A stretch of 43,658 nt of DNA, from contig CALKDR010000004.1 in assembly GCA_938084175.1 (NCBI GenBank), forward strand, positions 1 to 43,658. Reading direction: 5' to 3'. This stretch comes from an uncultured Campylobacterales bacterium. GTDB taxonomy: Bacteria > Campylobacterota > Campylobacteria > Campylobacterales > Arcobacteraceae. Each line of letters starts with the position of its first letter. Position 1 is the stretch's first letter. The translations under genes were made by a program, and so were the position numbers. The notes under the pieces are model-generated. The model was not told the origin of the DNA and did no database searches. It saw nothing but the letters and a program-made list of their open reading frames with translations. Positions 26,351 to 34,999 of this stretch are shown here, in pieces.

Positions 26351-26477
26351 AAAATCTCCTTTTATAATCTATTAATTTTAATGGCGTAATAATAGCTAAA
26401 AAGTACAATTTAATTTATTAAAGCCATTTAAGAAGTAAATGTAGATAAAATATCTTATCATTATAAAAAGGAACAAA

Positions 26478-27284
26478 ATGCATATTACAAATTTAATTTC
26501 TCAGAACTTTGGAAAATTTGCTAAAAAAGAATTTCCTTCATTTATTCAAAATATTATAAATGCAGGTTATGTAAAGTTTTTAGGCTTAGATATGATTGAA
26601 TTTAAAAAGCCAAAATTCTATAAATCTTTAAATGCTTTATTCACAAGAGAATTAGAAGTAAAAAGAGAAATTAATGAAGAGATAAATGTAGTTATTTCTC
26701 CAACAGATAGTTTAATAACTGAGTGTGGAAAAATAGAAGAAGATATTGCCTTACAAATTAAAGGTATGGAATATAGTGTTGAAGATTTATTAACTTACTA
26801 TTGTAATGATAATCTAGAAAAAATTAAAAATGGTTCATTTATGAATTTTTATTTATCACCAAAAGATTATCATAGATATCATGCAGCAAGTGATTTTAAA
26901 CTTAAAAAACTTATTCATGTTCCAGGAAAATTATATCCAGTAAATTTAAAATATCTAAATAAAGAACTTGATTTATTTGTTCAAAATGAAAGAGTAATTA
27001 TTGAATGTGAAAAGAATGGTAAACTATTCTATATGGTATTTGTAGGTGCTTTAAATGTTGGGCAAATGGTATTTGAATTTGAACCAAGAGTTGAAACTAA
27101 TATAGATTCTCAAGAAATTAAAGTATATGAATACGAAAATACTGAAATAAAAAAAGGTGATTGTTTAGGTTACTTTAAAATGGGTTCTACTGTTGTTATG
27201 TTATGGGAAGAAAATAGCGTTGAAATAGAAGAGTTATTAAATCAAAATGTAAGATTTGGACAAGCAATAGCAAAAGAAATATAA
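26478..27284 (+). CDS. psd: Phosphatidylserine decarboxylase proenzyme
   Basis: It decarboxylates phosphatidylserine to phosphatidylethanolamine at the inner membrane. The protein has 268 residues and a self-cleaving pyruvoyl site: KMGSTVVML, with cleavage expected between Gly236 and Ser237 (LGST in most relatives). SPTDSLITECG, the YHRYHAASDFKLKK segment with catalytic His, and HVPGKLYPVN are all present. An AAAAAGGAAC site precedes the ATG. The partner pssA is not in the window. Confidence 0.93.
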   Translation: MHITNLISQNFGKFAKKEFPSFIQNIINAGYVKFLGLDMIEFKKPKFYKSLNALFTRELEVKREINEEINVVISPTDSLITECGKIEEDIALQIKGMEYSVEDLLTYYCNDNLEKIKNGSFMNFYLSPKDYHRYHAASDFKLKKLIHVPGKLYPVNLKYLNKELDLFVQNERVIIECEKNGKLFYMVFVGALNVGQMVFEFEPRVETNIDSQEIKVYEYENTEIKKGDCLGYFKMGSTVVMLWEENSVEIEELLNQNVRFGQAIAKEI

Positions 27285-27388
27285 TTACATAATCAAAATA
27301 ACGGAATTATAATGAATAATTTTAATGAAATAAAAGTTTATTTTTGTAAAATAATAGAATAAAAAAAATTAAACAATAAGGGTACAAA

Positions 27389-27619
27389 ATGTCTACAATT
27401 ACAGAATTAGGTTCATTACCATTAGCAGGAACAAAGAAAGGTGTTATTTTAGTTTCTAATGTTACTGAACCTTATGGAAAAGATACAAGTGATATTGTAA
27501 GTATTGGTGTTTCTTTAAATGGAACAGATATCCAATGGAAATCTCATATTCCTTATGAGAATTTAGATGATGTTATTGCAATTTTACAAAAAGCAAGTGA
27601 AGATAGTAAAAATACTTAA
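27389..27619 (+). CDS. Conserved-looking small hypothetical protein
   Basis: A 76-residue soluble protein without Cys, signal peptide or transmembrane segment; it is not recognised. The sequence alternates short beta-like stretches (GVILVSNVTEPYG, DIVSIGVSLNG, IQWKSHIP) and ends in a helix (LDDVIAILQKASED). Codon use matches its neighbours and the ATG has an AAGGG site, so it looks like a real gene. It is flanked by 104 bases of intergenic DNA upstream and a hairpin downstream, implying a monocistronic transcript. Confidence 0.65.
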   Translation: MSTITELGSLPLAGTKKGVILVSNVTEPYGKDTSDIVSIGVSLNGTDIQWKSHIPYENLDDVIAILQKASEDSKNT

Positions 27620-27631
27620 TAAATAACTTTA

Positions 27632-27662
27632 TTCATATAAGAACTTTATTTTCTTATATGAA
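27632..27662 (+). terminator. 12-bp hairpin after the 76-residue gene
   Basis: TTCATATAAGAA and its exact reverse complement TTCTTATATGAA flank the loop CTTTATT, 12 bases after the stop codon. The stem is AT-rich and is followed by no clean U-run, so termination may be partial. Confidence 0.55.
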
Positions 27663-27732
27663 TTCCTTCAGAAAAACACTTGTTAGAAACTTTTTTCGTT
27701 ATAATTCTTATAAACAATCTTAAAAACCAAGC

Positions 27733-28131
27733 TTAAAAAAGATATTTATAATTATTACTCTGCTCTCATATTTAAGTATTTCATTATTTGCTAAAGAAAC
27801 AAAATTTCTCACTGTTGATGAATTAGAAGTTTATATAGAAAAAATATCATAGTTGTTGATATTAGAAAAAAGTAAGTGGAAAATATAGGAATTATTCCAG
27901 GTTCTTACCAATTGACATATTCAAAAGAAAATGAAGAAAAATGGTTATACACTTTAATTAAATTAATTAGAGAAAAAAAATCGTTCATTTGTTTTAATAT
28001 CAAAAAATGGAAAAAAAGCTGAAAATTTAGTATCTAAATTGATTGAAGATAAAAAACTAAATAATGCAATGTATCTTGATGGTGGAATTAAAGAATGGAT
28101 AGATTCAGATAAAAAAGTTATAAACTATTAA
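27733..28131 (+). pseudogene. Decayed exported rhodanese-domain protein
   Basis: Reading across shifts gives a signal peptide (KKIFIIITLLSYLSISLFA), then TKFLTVDELEVYIEK, VVDIRKK, VENIGIIPGSYQLTYSKENE, FVLISKNGKKAENLV and MYLDGGIKEWIDSDKKVINY. Lesions visible: the start position is TTA; a shift in the A run near 27840 (else TAG at 27850); an in-frame TAA at 27873; and a shift in the A8 run at 27973-27980. The active-site loop has Ser where rhodaneses have Cys. It is clearly related to the intact rhodanese gene facing it and shares its last bases with that gene's stop. Confidence 0.75.
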
Positions 28132-28487
28132 ATTTTATATTCAATAGTTTTTCTTAACTCTTGTTGCCATAAAACAATGCCCCCAAATAAATGTGAAGTG
28201 TTTTTATAATCCTGAGATATTAAAAAATCTCCTATACTTCTTGTTCTGTTACCTCTTGCACAAATCAAAATAAAAGTTTGATCCTTATTTGGAACAAGTT
28301 TAACAAATTCACTCATCCACTTTTCAATATCATATTCACCTCTATCATCAAAAAAAGTTAATAAATGTGAGTTTTTAATTATCCCTGTTCTTTCCCATTC
28401 TTCTACTCTTCTTATATCAATCATTACTATATTATCATTTATCATTTTTTCTACTATTTTTGGTTGTAAATCTACTAATTCATTCAT
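28128..28487 (-). CDS. Rhodanese-like sulfurtransferase
   Basis: A 119-residue single-domain cytoplasmic rhodanese. MIDIRRVEEWERTGII matches the CH2A region, and the active-site loop CARGNRT carries the persulfide-forming Cys, followed by GGIVLWQQE. Members move sulfane sulfur to acceptors such as cyanide or cofactor pathways; the acceptor here is unknown. The ATG has an AAAGGATATTT site. It is divergent from dsbD and tail to tail with the broken exported paralogue, whose stop it overlaps. Confidence 0.88.
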   Translation of the reverse strand: MNELVDLQPKIVEKMINDNIVMIDIRRVEEWERTGIIKNSHLLTFFDDRGEYDIEKWMSEFVKLVPNKDQTFILICARGNRTRSIGDFLISQDYKNTSHLFGGIVLWQQELRKTIEYKI

Positions 28488-28603
28488 AAATATCCTTTGT
28501 TAAAATAGAATTCTAACATAAATTTCTTATGTTTAAATATAATAAATTCTTATATTCTAATCTTTATAATGAAGTAATTAACAAACTCTTTACAAAATTT
28601 TAA

Positions 28604-28609
28604 TATAAT
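28604..28609 (+). promoter_or_regulatory. Candidate -10 of dsbD
   Basis: TATAAT lies 38 bases before the dsbD ATG; a -35 at proper spacing is not evident. The 160-base gap 28488-28647 between divergent genes shows no other structure. Confidence 0.35.
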
Positions 28610-28647
28610 ACATAAAATATATAAAAACACTAACAACAGGACCTTTT

Positions 28648-30405
28648 ATGAAAAAAATATTATTACTATTATTTATAAGCATTTATGCTTTCTCTTTAGA
28701 ACTTCAAGATGATTTTTTAGAACCAGACGAAGCTTTTAAAACAGAATTTGTGAAAGGTAATGAAAAAGTAACTTTTAACTTAAATCTTGGAAAAGATATT
28801 TATTTATATGATGATAAATTAAATGTAATTATTAATAAACCATCAAAAGTTGATATTACAAAGGAAGTTAATATTCCTAAGGCTGTTGAATATGATGGAT
28901 TTATTGTTCACTTTGATAATCAAAAAATTGAAATACCATTTACTTTATTACAATCATATGAAAAGTCATCTTCATATGAAATAGAAGTAAAGTTTCAAGG
29001 ATGTTCAAAAAAAGGTCTTTGTTATGCACCAATGAGTGAAAAATATCAATTAGACTTAAACTCAAGTGCTAGTGTTACAGATGTAAAAAAAGAAAATAAC
29101 GCAAAAACACAGGATATTGTTAGTGATTTAAATGAAACTGATAGTATTGCAAATACTTTAAAAACAGGAAATATGCTTTTAGTTTTAGCTACTTTTTTTG
29201 GATTTGGCTTATTACTTTCATTTACTCCTTGTGTATTTCCAATGATTCCAATTTTATCTTCAATTATTGTAGGTGCTTCACAAAATGAAAAAATTACTGC
29301 TAGCAAAGGTTTTCTTTTATCACTAGTGTACGTTTTATCAATGGCAATGGCATATACAATAGCAGGTGTAATAGCAGGATTATTTGGTGCAAACTTACAA
29401 GTAGCACTTCAAAATCCTTATGTTCTTTCTGTATTTGCAGCTATTTTTGTAGCACTTGCCTTTTCAATGTTTGGATATTTTAAAATTGAATTACCTCAAA
29501 GTATACAAAATAAAATTAACAAATCAACAGATGGAAAAGAAAAACAAGGAATTTTAGGAATTGCAATCATGGGATTCTTATCAGCTTTAATAGTAGGTCC
29601 TTGTGTTGCTCCTCCTCTTGCAGGTGCTTTAGTTTATATAGGTCAAACAGGTGATGCTGTTTTAGGTGGACTTGCATTATTTGTTTTAAGTATTGGAATG
29701 GGTATGCCTTTATTATTGATAGGACTTGGCGCTGGAAAATTCATGCCAAAACCAGGTGGTTGGATGGACAGTGTTTCAAAAGTATTTGGAATTGTAATGT
29801 TAGCAATTGCTGTATGGATGTTAGATAGATTATTAGATGCAAGTATTGTAATGTTTTTATGGTCTTTATTATTTTTAGGTGCTGCTATTTATTTAAATAT
29901 TTATAAGCATATACTTGCACAATTGTTAGTTGTTGTAATTTTCCTTTATGGAGTTTCTTTATTTTTTGGAACAATCTCAGGAGCTACAAATCCACTAAAA
30001 CCTTTTGATAAGTTTACAAGTGGTGTTTCAAGTAATACTAATAAAAAAGCATTAAAAGTAAGTTATGTTAAAAATATAAAAGAGCTTGATTTAGCAATAG
30101 CTAACTCTTCTAAACCTGTTATGTTAGATTTTTATGCAGATTGGTGTGTATCTTGTAAAGAGCTTGAAGAGATTACTTTTAAAGATGAAGAAGTTCTTAA
30201 TAAGCTTGCAGGTTTTACAGTATTAAAAGCAGATGTAACAGCTAATAATGATGATGATAAAGCATTACAAGAAAAATATGGAATTGTTGGACCTCCTGGA
30301 TTAATTTTTTGGGATACAAATAATAAAGAAATTACAGCTTCTAAAATTGTTGGATATAAAAATCCAAAAGATTTTCTTGAAATTGTAAATAAATATTTTA
30401 AATAA
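28648..30405 (+). CDS. dsbD: Thiol:disulfide interchange protein DsbD
   Basis: It carries reducing power from cytoplasmic thioredoxin to periplasmic thiols, for example in cytochrome c maturation. The order is complete in 585 residues: signal peptide (1-15), periplasmic DsbD-alpha domain with the pair Cys119/Cys125 (GCSKKGLCYAP), an eight-helix membrane domain (about 178-430) with Cys in FTPCVFPMIP and GPCVAPPLAG, and a C-terminal thioredoxin domain with DWCVSCKELEE (Cys500/Cys503). The gene ends 45 bases before the cobalamin cluster; whether they are cotranscribed is unclear. Confidence 0.95.
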   Translation: MKKILLLLFISIYAFSLELQDDFLEPDEAFKTEFVKGNEKVTFNLNLGKDIYLYDDKLNVIINKPSKVDITKEVNIPKAVEYDGFIVHFDNQKIEIPFTLLQSYEKSSSYEIEVKFQGCSKKGLCYAPMSEKYQLDLNSSASVTDVKKENNAKTQDIVSDLNETDSIANTLKTGNMLLVLATFFGFGLLLSFTPCVFPMIPILSSIIVGASQNEKITASKGFLLSLVYVLSMAMAYTIAGVIAGLFGANLQVALQNPYVLSVFAAIFVALAFSMFGYFKIELPQSIQNKINKSTDGKEKQGILGIAIMGFLSALIVGPCVAPPLAGALVYIGQTGDAVLGGLALFVLSIGMGMPLLLIGLGAGKFMPKPGGWMDSVSKVFGIVMLAIAVWMLDRLLDASIVMFLWSLLFLGAAIYLNIYKHILAQLLVVVIFLYGVSLFFGTISGATNPLKPFDKFTSGVSSNTNKKALKVSYVKNIKELDLAIANSSKPVMLDFYADWCVSCKELEEITFKDEEVLNKLAGFTVLKADVTANNDDDKALQEKYGIVGPPGLIFWDTNNKEITASKIVGYKNPKDFLEIVNKYFK

Positions 30406-30450
30406 GCCCATATTTGTTATACTTCCTAAAAATTAAATAAAAGGGTTCAA

Positions 30451-31515
30451 ATGAACTTTGAAACAATTTTAGGAAGTGTAGATTTTCTTGAATACTTAAG
30501 AGGTAAAAAAGCTACTTTTCTTTTAAGCGCCAGTGTTACAAAAACTTGTGAAATTCCAAATATTTCTCAAGCAGGAATTCCTGGTAAACTATTTCTTACA
30601 CCTACTTTAGATGCCGAATTTTTATGTTTAAAAGAAGTTAGGTCTTTAGAAGATATTGCACAAACTCCAAAAGGAGTTCCTACTCCTGCACTTATAACTC
30701 GTGCAGTTCATGAACTAAAACCCTTTAGTAATATCGAAATTTTAGATTTAGGTTTAGATGTAAAACCAAAGATAGACTATTTTAAAACACACAGTTTTGA
30801 TATAGAACCAAGTTTACGAATTGATGATGGTGCAAAAATAGATGCAATGGCTGTTTTTCAAGCAGGTGTTTTTTTTGCAAGTAATTATGAAATAAGTGAT
30901 GATTATATTATTCTTGCAGAATCAGTTCCAAGTGGAACAACAAGTGCTAATGCAAGTGCTAAAGCTTTGGGATATTCTTGTGATTCGTATTTTTCAAGCT
31001 CTTTTAAAAATAATCCTAGTGATATTAAAAATAAAACAATTGAAGGTGCATTAAAAAGAATTAAACCTGATGATGATGTATTTACAAAACTATCAAATGT
31101 ATCTGATAATATGCTAATTTTTAATGCAGGTTTTATTTTAGGAAGTACTTCAAAAGATTTAAAAGTAATACTAGCCGGTGGAACTCAAATGGCAACAGTG
31201 CTTTTGCTTGTTAATTCTATTTTAGAAAGTATGCAAGGAGAAATCAACTCTTCAAATATTGCACTTTGTACAACAAAATGGATAAGCGAAGATGAAAACT
31301 CAAATATAAAAGCACTTTTAGAACAACTTTCTTTTCCAATAAATGCATATGCTTCTGATTTTGACTTTACAGAGTCTGCTCATCCTGCATTAAAATTATA
31401 CGATCAAGGTGAGGCAAAAGAGGGTGTTGGTTGTGGGGCTGCCTTATGTTATGCTGCTATTAATTCAATCGACAAAACAGAATTAACAAAAAAAATTGAA
31501 AGCTTCTTAGGATAA
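30451..31515 (+). CDS. cobT: CobT-like nicotinate mononucleotide-dependent phosphoribosyltransferase
   Basis: It probably activates the lower ligand base of cobalamin as its alpha-riboside phosphate. The 354 residues fit the divergent CobT-like family found in archaea, cyanobacteria and Campylobacterota rather than E. coli CobT. Visible segments are AESVPSGTTSANASAKALGY and ILAGGTQMATVLLLVNS, plus a Gly-rich C terminus (GEAKEGVGCGAALCYAA). It opens the cobalamin cluster and lies 2 bases before marC. No B12 riboswitch fits in the 45-base gap upstream. Confidence 0.82.
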   Translation: MNFETILGSVDFLEYLRGKKATFLLSASVTKTCEIPNISQAGIPGKLFLTPTLDAEFLCLKEVRSLEDIAQTPKGVPTPALITRAVHELKPFSNIEILDLGLDVKPKIDYFKTHSFDIEPSLRIDDGAKIDAMAVFQAGVFFASNYEISDDYIILAESVPSGTTSANASAKALGYSCDSYFSSSFKNNPSDIKNKTIEGALKRIKPDDDVFTKLSNVSDNMLIFNAGFILGSTSKDLKVILAGGTQMATVLLLVNSILESMQGEINSSNIALCTTKWISEDENSNIKALLEQLSFPINAYASDFDFTESAHPALKLYDQGEAKEGVGCGAALCYAAINSIDKTELTKKIESFLG

Positions 31516-31517
31516 AC

Positions 31518-32117
31518 ATGGAACTATTTATATCTACATTCTTAAAAATGTTTTTTATTATGACACCTTTTTTTGTATTATCTGTTTTTTTAACAGTAAC
31601 TCATGAATCAAGTCCAAAAGAAAGAAAAAAATTAGCTATTAAAGTTACAAGTTCGGTAATTGTAATTAGTTTAGTTTTACTTTTTTTTGGTAATCATATT
31701 TTTGAAGTATTTGGAATAACACTTGATGCTTTTAGAATAGGAGCTGGGTCTTTGATGTTTTTATCCGCTGTTGAGTTAATTCAAGGAAATAAAGCAACTG
31801 CAAAAGTTGGAGATAAAGATGTATTAGATTTAGCAGTAGTACCACTTGCAATTCCTATTACAATAGGACCTGGAACTATTGGTATTTTACTTGTAATGGG
31901 TGCAACTTTTGAAAGTAAGTCTTCTATGTTAATGGGAAGTTTAGCATTGATTTGTGCAGTTTTAGTAATAGGTATTATGCTTTATACTTCAAGTATTTTT
32001 GAAAAAATAATTGGAAAACAAGGTCTTTTAGTTATTTCAAAAATTACAGGATTATTTTTAGCTGCTTTGTCTGCTCAAATTGTATTTACTGGTATAAAAA
32101 ACTTTTTAGGTCTATAA
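31518..32117 (+). CDS. MarC-family membrane protein
   Basis: A 199-residue inner-membrane protein with six hydrophobic segments. FFIMTPFFVLSVFLTVT near the N terminus and VVPLAIPITIGPGTIG in the middle are typical of MarC/YchE proteins. Despite the name, a multidrug resistance role is not established; some relatives are described as amino acid or small-solute transporters. It is locked between cobT (2-base gap) and cobU (1-base overlap), which hints at a link with cobalamin or a transported precursor, but this is inference. Confidence 0.88.
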   Translation: MELFISTFLKMFFIMTPFFVLSVFLTVTHESSPKERKKLAIKVTSSVIVISLVLLFFGNHIFEVFGITLDAFRIGAGSLMFLSAVELIQGNKATAKVGDKDVLDLAVVPLAIPITIGPGTIGILLVMGATFESKSSMLMGSLALICAVLVIGIMLYTSSIFEKIIGKQGLLVISKITGLFLAALSAQIVFTGIKNFLGL

Positions 32118-32611
32118 TGAAAGTATTATATTTTGGTGGTCAAAAATCTGGAAAAACAAATGCTGCTTCACAAAAAGTGCTTGAACTCTCACAAAATCAA
32201 AAACCATATTATGTGGCTACTTATGACAATTCTTATAACGATAGTTCAATGCAAAATAGAATTGATAAACATTTGGAAGAAAGAAGAAATGACTTTTTGA
32301 CAATTGAAGAACCAAAAGATTTAGAAAAAGTAATCAAAGATAATAAAACATATTTAGTAGATTGTGTGTCTATGTGGCTTTTTAATAATCTACAAAAAGA
32401 TGAAAACACACTAAAAAAACAATTGCAAGATATTTGTAAAATAAACGCAAATATAGTTTTTGTTTTAAATGATGTTTCATGTGGAGTAATTCCTTTTGAC
32501 AGTGAATCTAGAAGATTTGTGGATTTTTCAGGACTTATTGGACAAGAGTTAGTAAAACTTTGTGATGAAGTATATGAAGTAAAATACTCAATATCAAAAA
32601 GATTAAAATGA
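32117..32611 (+). CDS. cobU: Adenosylcobinamide kinase / adenosylcobinamide-phosphate guanylyltransferase
   Basis: It phosphorylates adenosylcobinamide and transfers GMP to give adenosylcobinamide-GDP. The 164-residue protein starts with P-loop LYFGGQKSGKTNAAS; KPYYVATYD and VDCVSMWLFNNL correspond to the CobU segments around the guanylylation site and the DCLTLWLSN motif. C-terminal DVSCGVIPFDSESRRF is also typical. It overlaps marC by one base and cobS by four. Confidence 0.87.
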   Translation: MKVLYFGGQKSGKTNAASQKVLELSQNQKPYYVATYDNSYNDSSMQNRIDKHLEERRNDFLTIEEPKDLEKVIKDNKTYLVDCVSMWLFNNLQKDENTLKKQLQDICKINANIVFVLNDVSCGVIPFDSESRRFVDFSGLIGQELVKLCDEVYEVKYSISKRLK

Positions 32612-33354
32612 AACAAATACTAAACGCTTTTTTCTTTGCTCTTTCATATTTTACAATTATTCCTATTTTTGTAAAAGATATGAAAATTAATAATGATACT
32701 TATAAATACACTCTTGCCTTTCTTCCTTTAGTAGGTGGAATATTAGCAATAATCGTAATAGCTTTAAATATTTTCTTAAATGAGTTTTTTAATCCTTTGT
32801 ATTCTGCATTTGTGGCTTCTGTAATATATTTAGCTCTTTATGGATTCTTACATTTAGAAGCAATTTGTGATGTAGTTGATGCATGGTTTGCTTCTTATTC
32901 AGGAAAAGATCCTTATGAGATTATGAAAGACCCAACTATTGGAGCTATTGGTGCTTTATATGCTTTTTGTTTTGTTTTACTAAAAGTTGCTATTTCTACT
33001 TATATTTTATTTGAAGAAGAATATGCTTTATTTTTTACAGTGCTTGTTTTTTCTCGTTTAAACTTAATGTATTTACTTCAATTTTTCCAATTTAATAAAA
33101 ATAGTTTTTTATCACTTGCTTTTCAAAGTGCAGGAGTAGGAAAACTTAAAATTTATACTTTGATTTATCTCTTAATTGCTATGTTTATATTTTCAAATGC
33201 AATAACACTTTTTATTTTATCACTTCTTATTTTTTATTCTATTATGAAGATTTTAAACAAAAAGTTCTCTTTTGTAAATGGTGATTGCTTAGGTTTTACA
33301 ATAGAACACAGTGAACTTATTTTATTTAATATAGCATTGGCAATAGTTTTATGA
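32608..33354 (+). CDS. cobS: Adenosylcobinamide-GDP ribazoletransferase
   Basis: A polytopic membrane enzyme that joins the activated lower ligand to adenosylcobinamide-GDP, the last condensing step of cobalamin. It has 248 residues and about seven transmembrane segments. The Asp-rich active site is DVVDAWFASYSGKDPYEIMK followed by DPTIGAIGALY. It overlaps both cobU and the aminotransferase gene by four bases (ATGA-type junctions), which indicates a translationally coupled operon. Confidence 0.92.
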   Translation: MKQILNAFFFALSYFTIIPIFVKDMKINNDTYKYTLAFLPLVGGILAIIVIALNIFLNEFFNPLYSAFVASVIYLALYGFLHLEAICDVVDAWFASYSGKDPYEIMKDPTIGAIGALYAFCFVLLKVAISTYILFEEEYALFFTVLVFSRLNLMYLLQFFQFNKNSFLSLAFQSAGVGKLKIYTLIYLLIAMFIFSNAITLFILSLLIFYSIMKILNKKFSFVNGDCLGFTIEHSELILFNIALAIVL

Positions 33355-34364
33355 ATACATTTGAGCATGGTGGACAAATAGATGAGTTTGTAAAAGATAT
33401 AAACTGCGATATTAAAGAGGTGATTGATTTATCATCAAATATCAACTTTATTAAACCAGATGTACATCTAAACTTTAATAATTTAGATATTTCTTCTTAT
33501 CCTATCTATGATAATTTGTACAAGAAAATAGCAAATACTTATAAAATAAATCCAGAGCAATTGGAGCTATTTAATGGTGGAAGTTCTGCAATTTTTGCTT
33601 TATTTAAACATCTTGATTTAAAACACTGTACTATTTATTCTCCTGCATATTTAGAATATAAAAAAGCTTGTGTAAATTTTGGATATGAATTAAGAACTAT
33701 AAATCGCTTTGAAAATATGAACTTGCCTGTTAAAAATGCTAGTTTAGTAATATTTGTAAACCCTTCAACTCCAGATGGAACATATTATGATATTGATGTT
33801 TTAATGGAATATTGGATGGACAAAGATTGTGTAATTTTAATTGATGAAAGCTTTTTAGATTTTTGTGATGGAGAATCTGCTATTAGGTATCTTGAAAAAT
33901 ATGATAAGTTGTATATCTTAAAATCAATGACTAAATTCTATTCAAGTGCTGGTATTAGAGTTGGAACAATTGTATCTAATGAAAAAAATATCGATTCACT
34001 TAAAAGGTTTGAACCTATGTGGAAACTATCTATATTTGATACAAACTATTTGTCAGCTGCACTTGAAGATAGAAATTTTAAGAGAATATCAAAAGCAATT
34101 AATATAAAAAACAGACTTGAGTTAGAAAATATACTTGAAAACTGTAATTGTATTGAATCAATATATCAAAGTAGTGCAAATTATATTTTGGCAAAATTAA
34201 AAAATATAAAAGCAAATGAATTACAAGAAAAACTAAAACCTTATAAAATCATGATAAGAAATTGTGAAAATTTTGATTTTTTAGATAATACTTATGTAAG
34301 GATTGCAGTTAAATCAAGTGCAAAACTAAAAATTCTAAAACAGGCACTAAAAGAGATATGTTAG
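33351..34364 (+). CDS. CobD/CobC-like PLP-dependent aminotransferase-fold enzyme
   Basis: A 337-residue fold-type I PLP enzyme, probably threonine-phosphate decarboxylase, which makes the aminopropanol linker. Evidence: LSSNINFIKP near the N terminus, FNGGSSAIFALF for the PLP phosphate, FVNPSTPDGTYY, LIDESFLDF, and the PLP Lys in LKSMTKFYSSAGIRVG. Histidinol-phosphate aminotransferase shares these features; the position between cobS and cbiB decides for the cobalamin enzyme. Unlike archaeal CobD forms it has no C-terminal Cys-rich extension; a separate gene at 37814 encodes such a domain. Confidence 0.85.
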   Translation: MNTFEHGGQIDEFVKDINCDIKEVIDLSSNINFIKPDVHLNFNNLDISSYPIYDNLYKKIANTYKINPEQLELFNGGSSAIFALFKHLDLKHCTIYSPAYLEYKKACVNFGYELRTINRFENMNLPVKNASLVIFVNPSTPDGTYYDIDVLMEYWMDKDCVILIDESFLDFCDGESAIRYLEKYDKLYILKSMTKFYSSAGIRVGTIVSNEKNIDSLKRFEPMWKLSIFDTNYLSAALEDRNFKRISKAINIKNRLELENILENCNCIESIYQSSANYILAKLKNIKANELQEKLKPYKIMIRNCENFDFLDNTYVRIAVKSSAKLKILKQALKEIC

Positions 34365-34963
34365 TAAATAATAAATATCTAAAATACTTATCTTTTTTTT
34401 TATCCTCGCTTTTTATAGTTTATGTAATATATATGATTTTTACTTCTTACAATATTGTAAAAAAACAATTTATTGATATTGGCGATTTAACATATGTAAA
34501 TCAAGTAAGAAGTGATGATTATACATTACGTTTAGCAAATCATTTAATCAAAGACTGTAAGCAAAATGAAATATGTGAAGTCCAAAAAATCTTAGACTTT
34601 GTTACAGCAATTCCTTATAAAGTAAATGAAAGTGTTGCTAGAAGTTCAAAACAAGTAGTAAAACAAAACTATGGAGATTGTGATGATAAATCAAATCTTT
34701 TAATCTCAATGCTAAATATGAAAGGCTATGAAGCGTATTTCGTATTAGTACCTAAACATATTTTTGTAATAATAAATATGAAAGAAAATAAAATAAACAA
34801 AAAAGCACTATTTGTAAACAATAAACCTTTTTACATACTAGAATCTACAGCAACAAACTCGAAAATAGGTTTTAGATTAAAATATAAGTTTGATGAAATA
34901 CAAGCTATTATTGACCCTTTTAAAAATAAACAATTAGTAGTGAATTCTTTAGAATATAGATAA
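34358..34963 (+). CDS. Membrane-anchored transglutaminase-like protein
   Basis: A 201-residue protein with one N-terminal transmembrane helix (about 11-30) and an extracytoplasmic transglutaminase/cysteine-protease-like domain. The likely catalytic Cys108 is in NYGDCDDKSNLLISML and His134 in PKHIFVIIN; the third position is Glu162 in YILESTA, where Asp is more usual. Members of the fold act as peptidases or amide-transferring enzymes; the substrate is unknown. It overlaps the preceding cob gene by seven bases and is the last gene before the toxin-antitoxin cassette. Confidence 0.75.
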   Translation: MLVNNKYLKYLSFFLSSLFIVYVIYMIFTSYNIVKKQFIDIGDLTYVNQVRSDDYTLRLANHLIKDCKQNEICEVQKILDFVTAIPYKVNESVARSSKQVVKQNYGDCDDKSNLLISMLNMKGYEAYFVLVPKHIFVIINMKENKINKKALFVNNKPFYILESTATNSKIGFRLKYKFDEIQAIIDPFKNKQLVVNSLEYR

Positions 34964-34970
34964 TAGTAAT

Positions 34971-34999
34971 TTGACAATAAATATAATAAACAATATAAT
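34971..34999 (+). promoter_or_regulatory. Promoter of the toxin-antitoxin cassette
   Basis: TTGACA (34971-34976) and TATAAT (34994-34999) with a 17-base spacer make a full-consensus sigma-70 promoter. The -10 lies within a tandem 12-base repeat, as expected for autorepression by the antitoxin. It also reads towards cobQ and cbiB. Confidence 0.85.

Noticed and set aside
30406-30450. Cobalamin riboswitch before cobT
   Set aside because: The gap is only 45 bases and holds no B12-box; the 160-base gap before dsbD also shows none.
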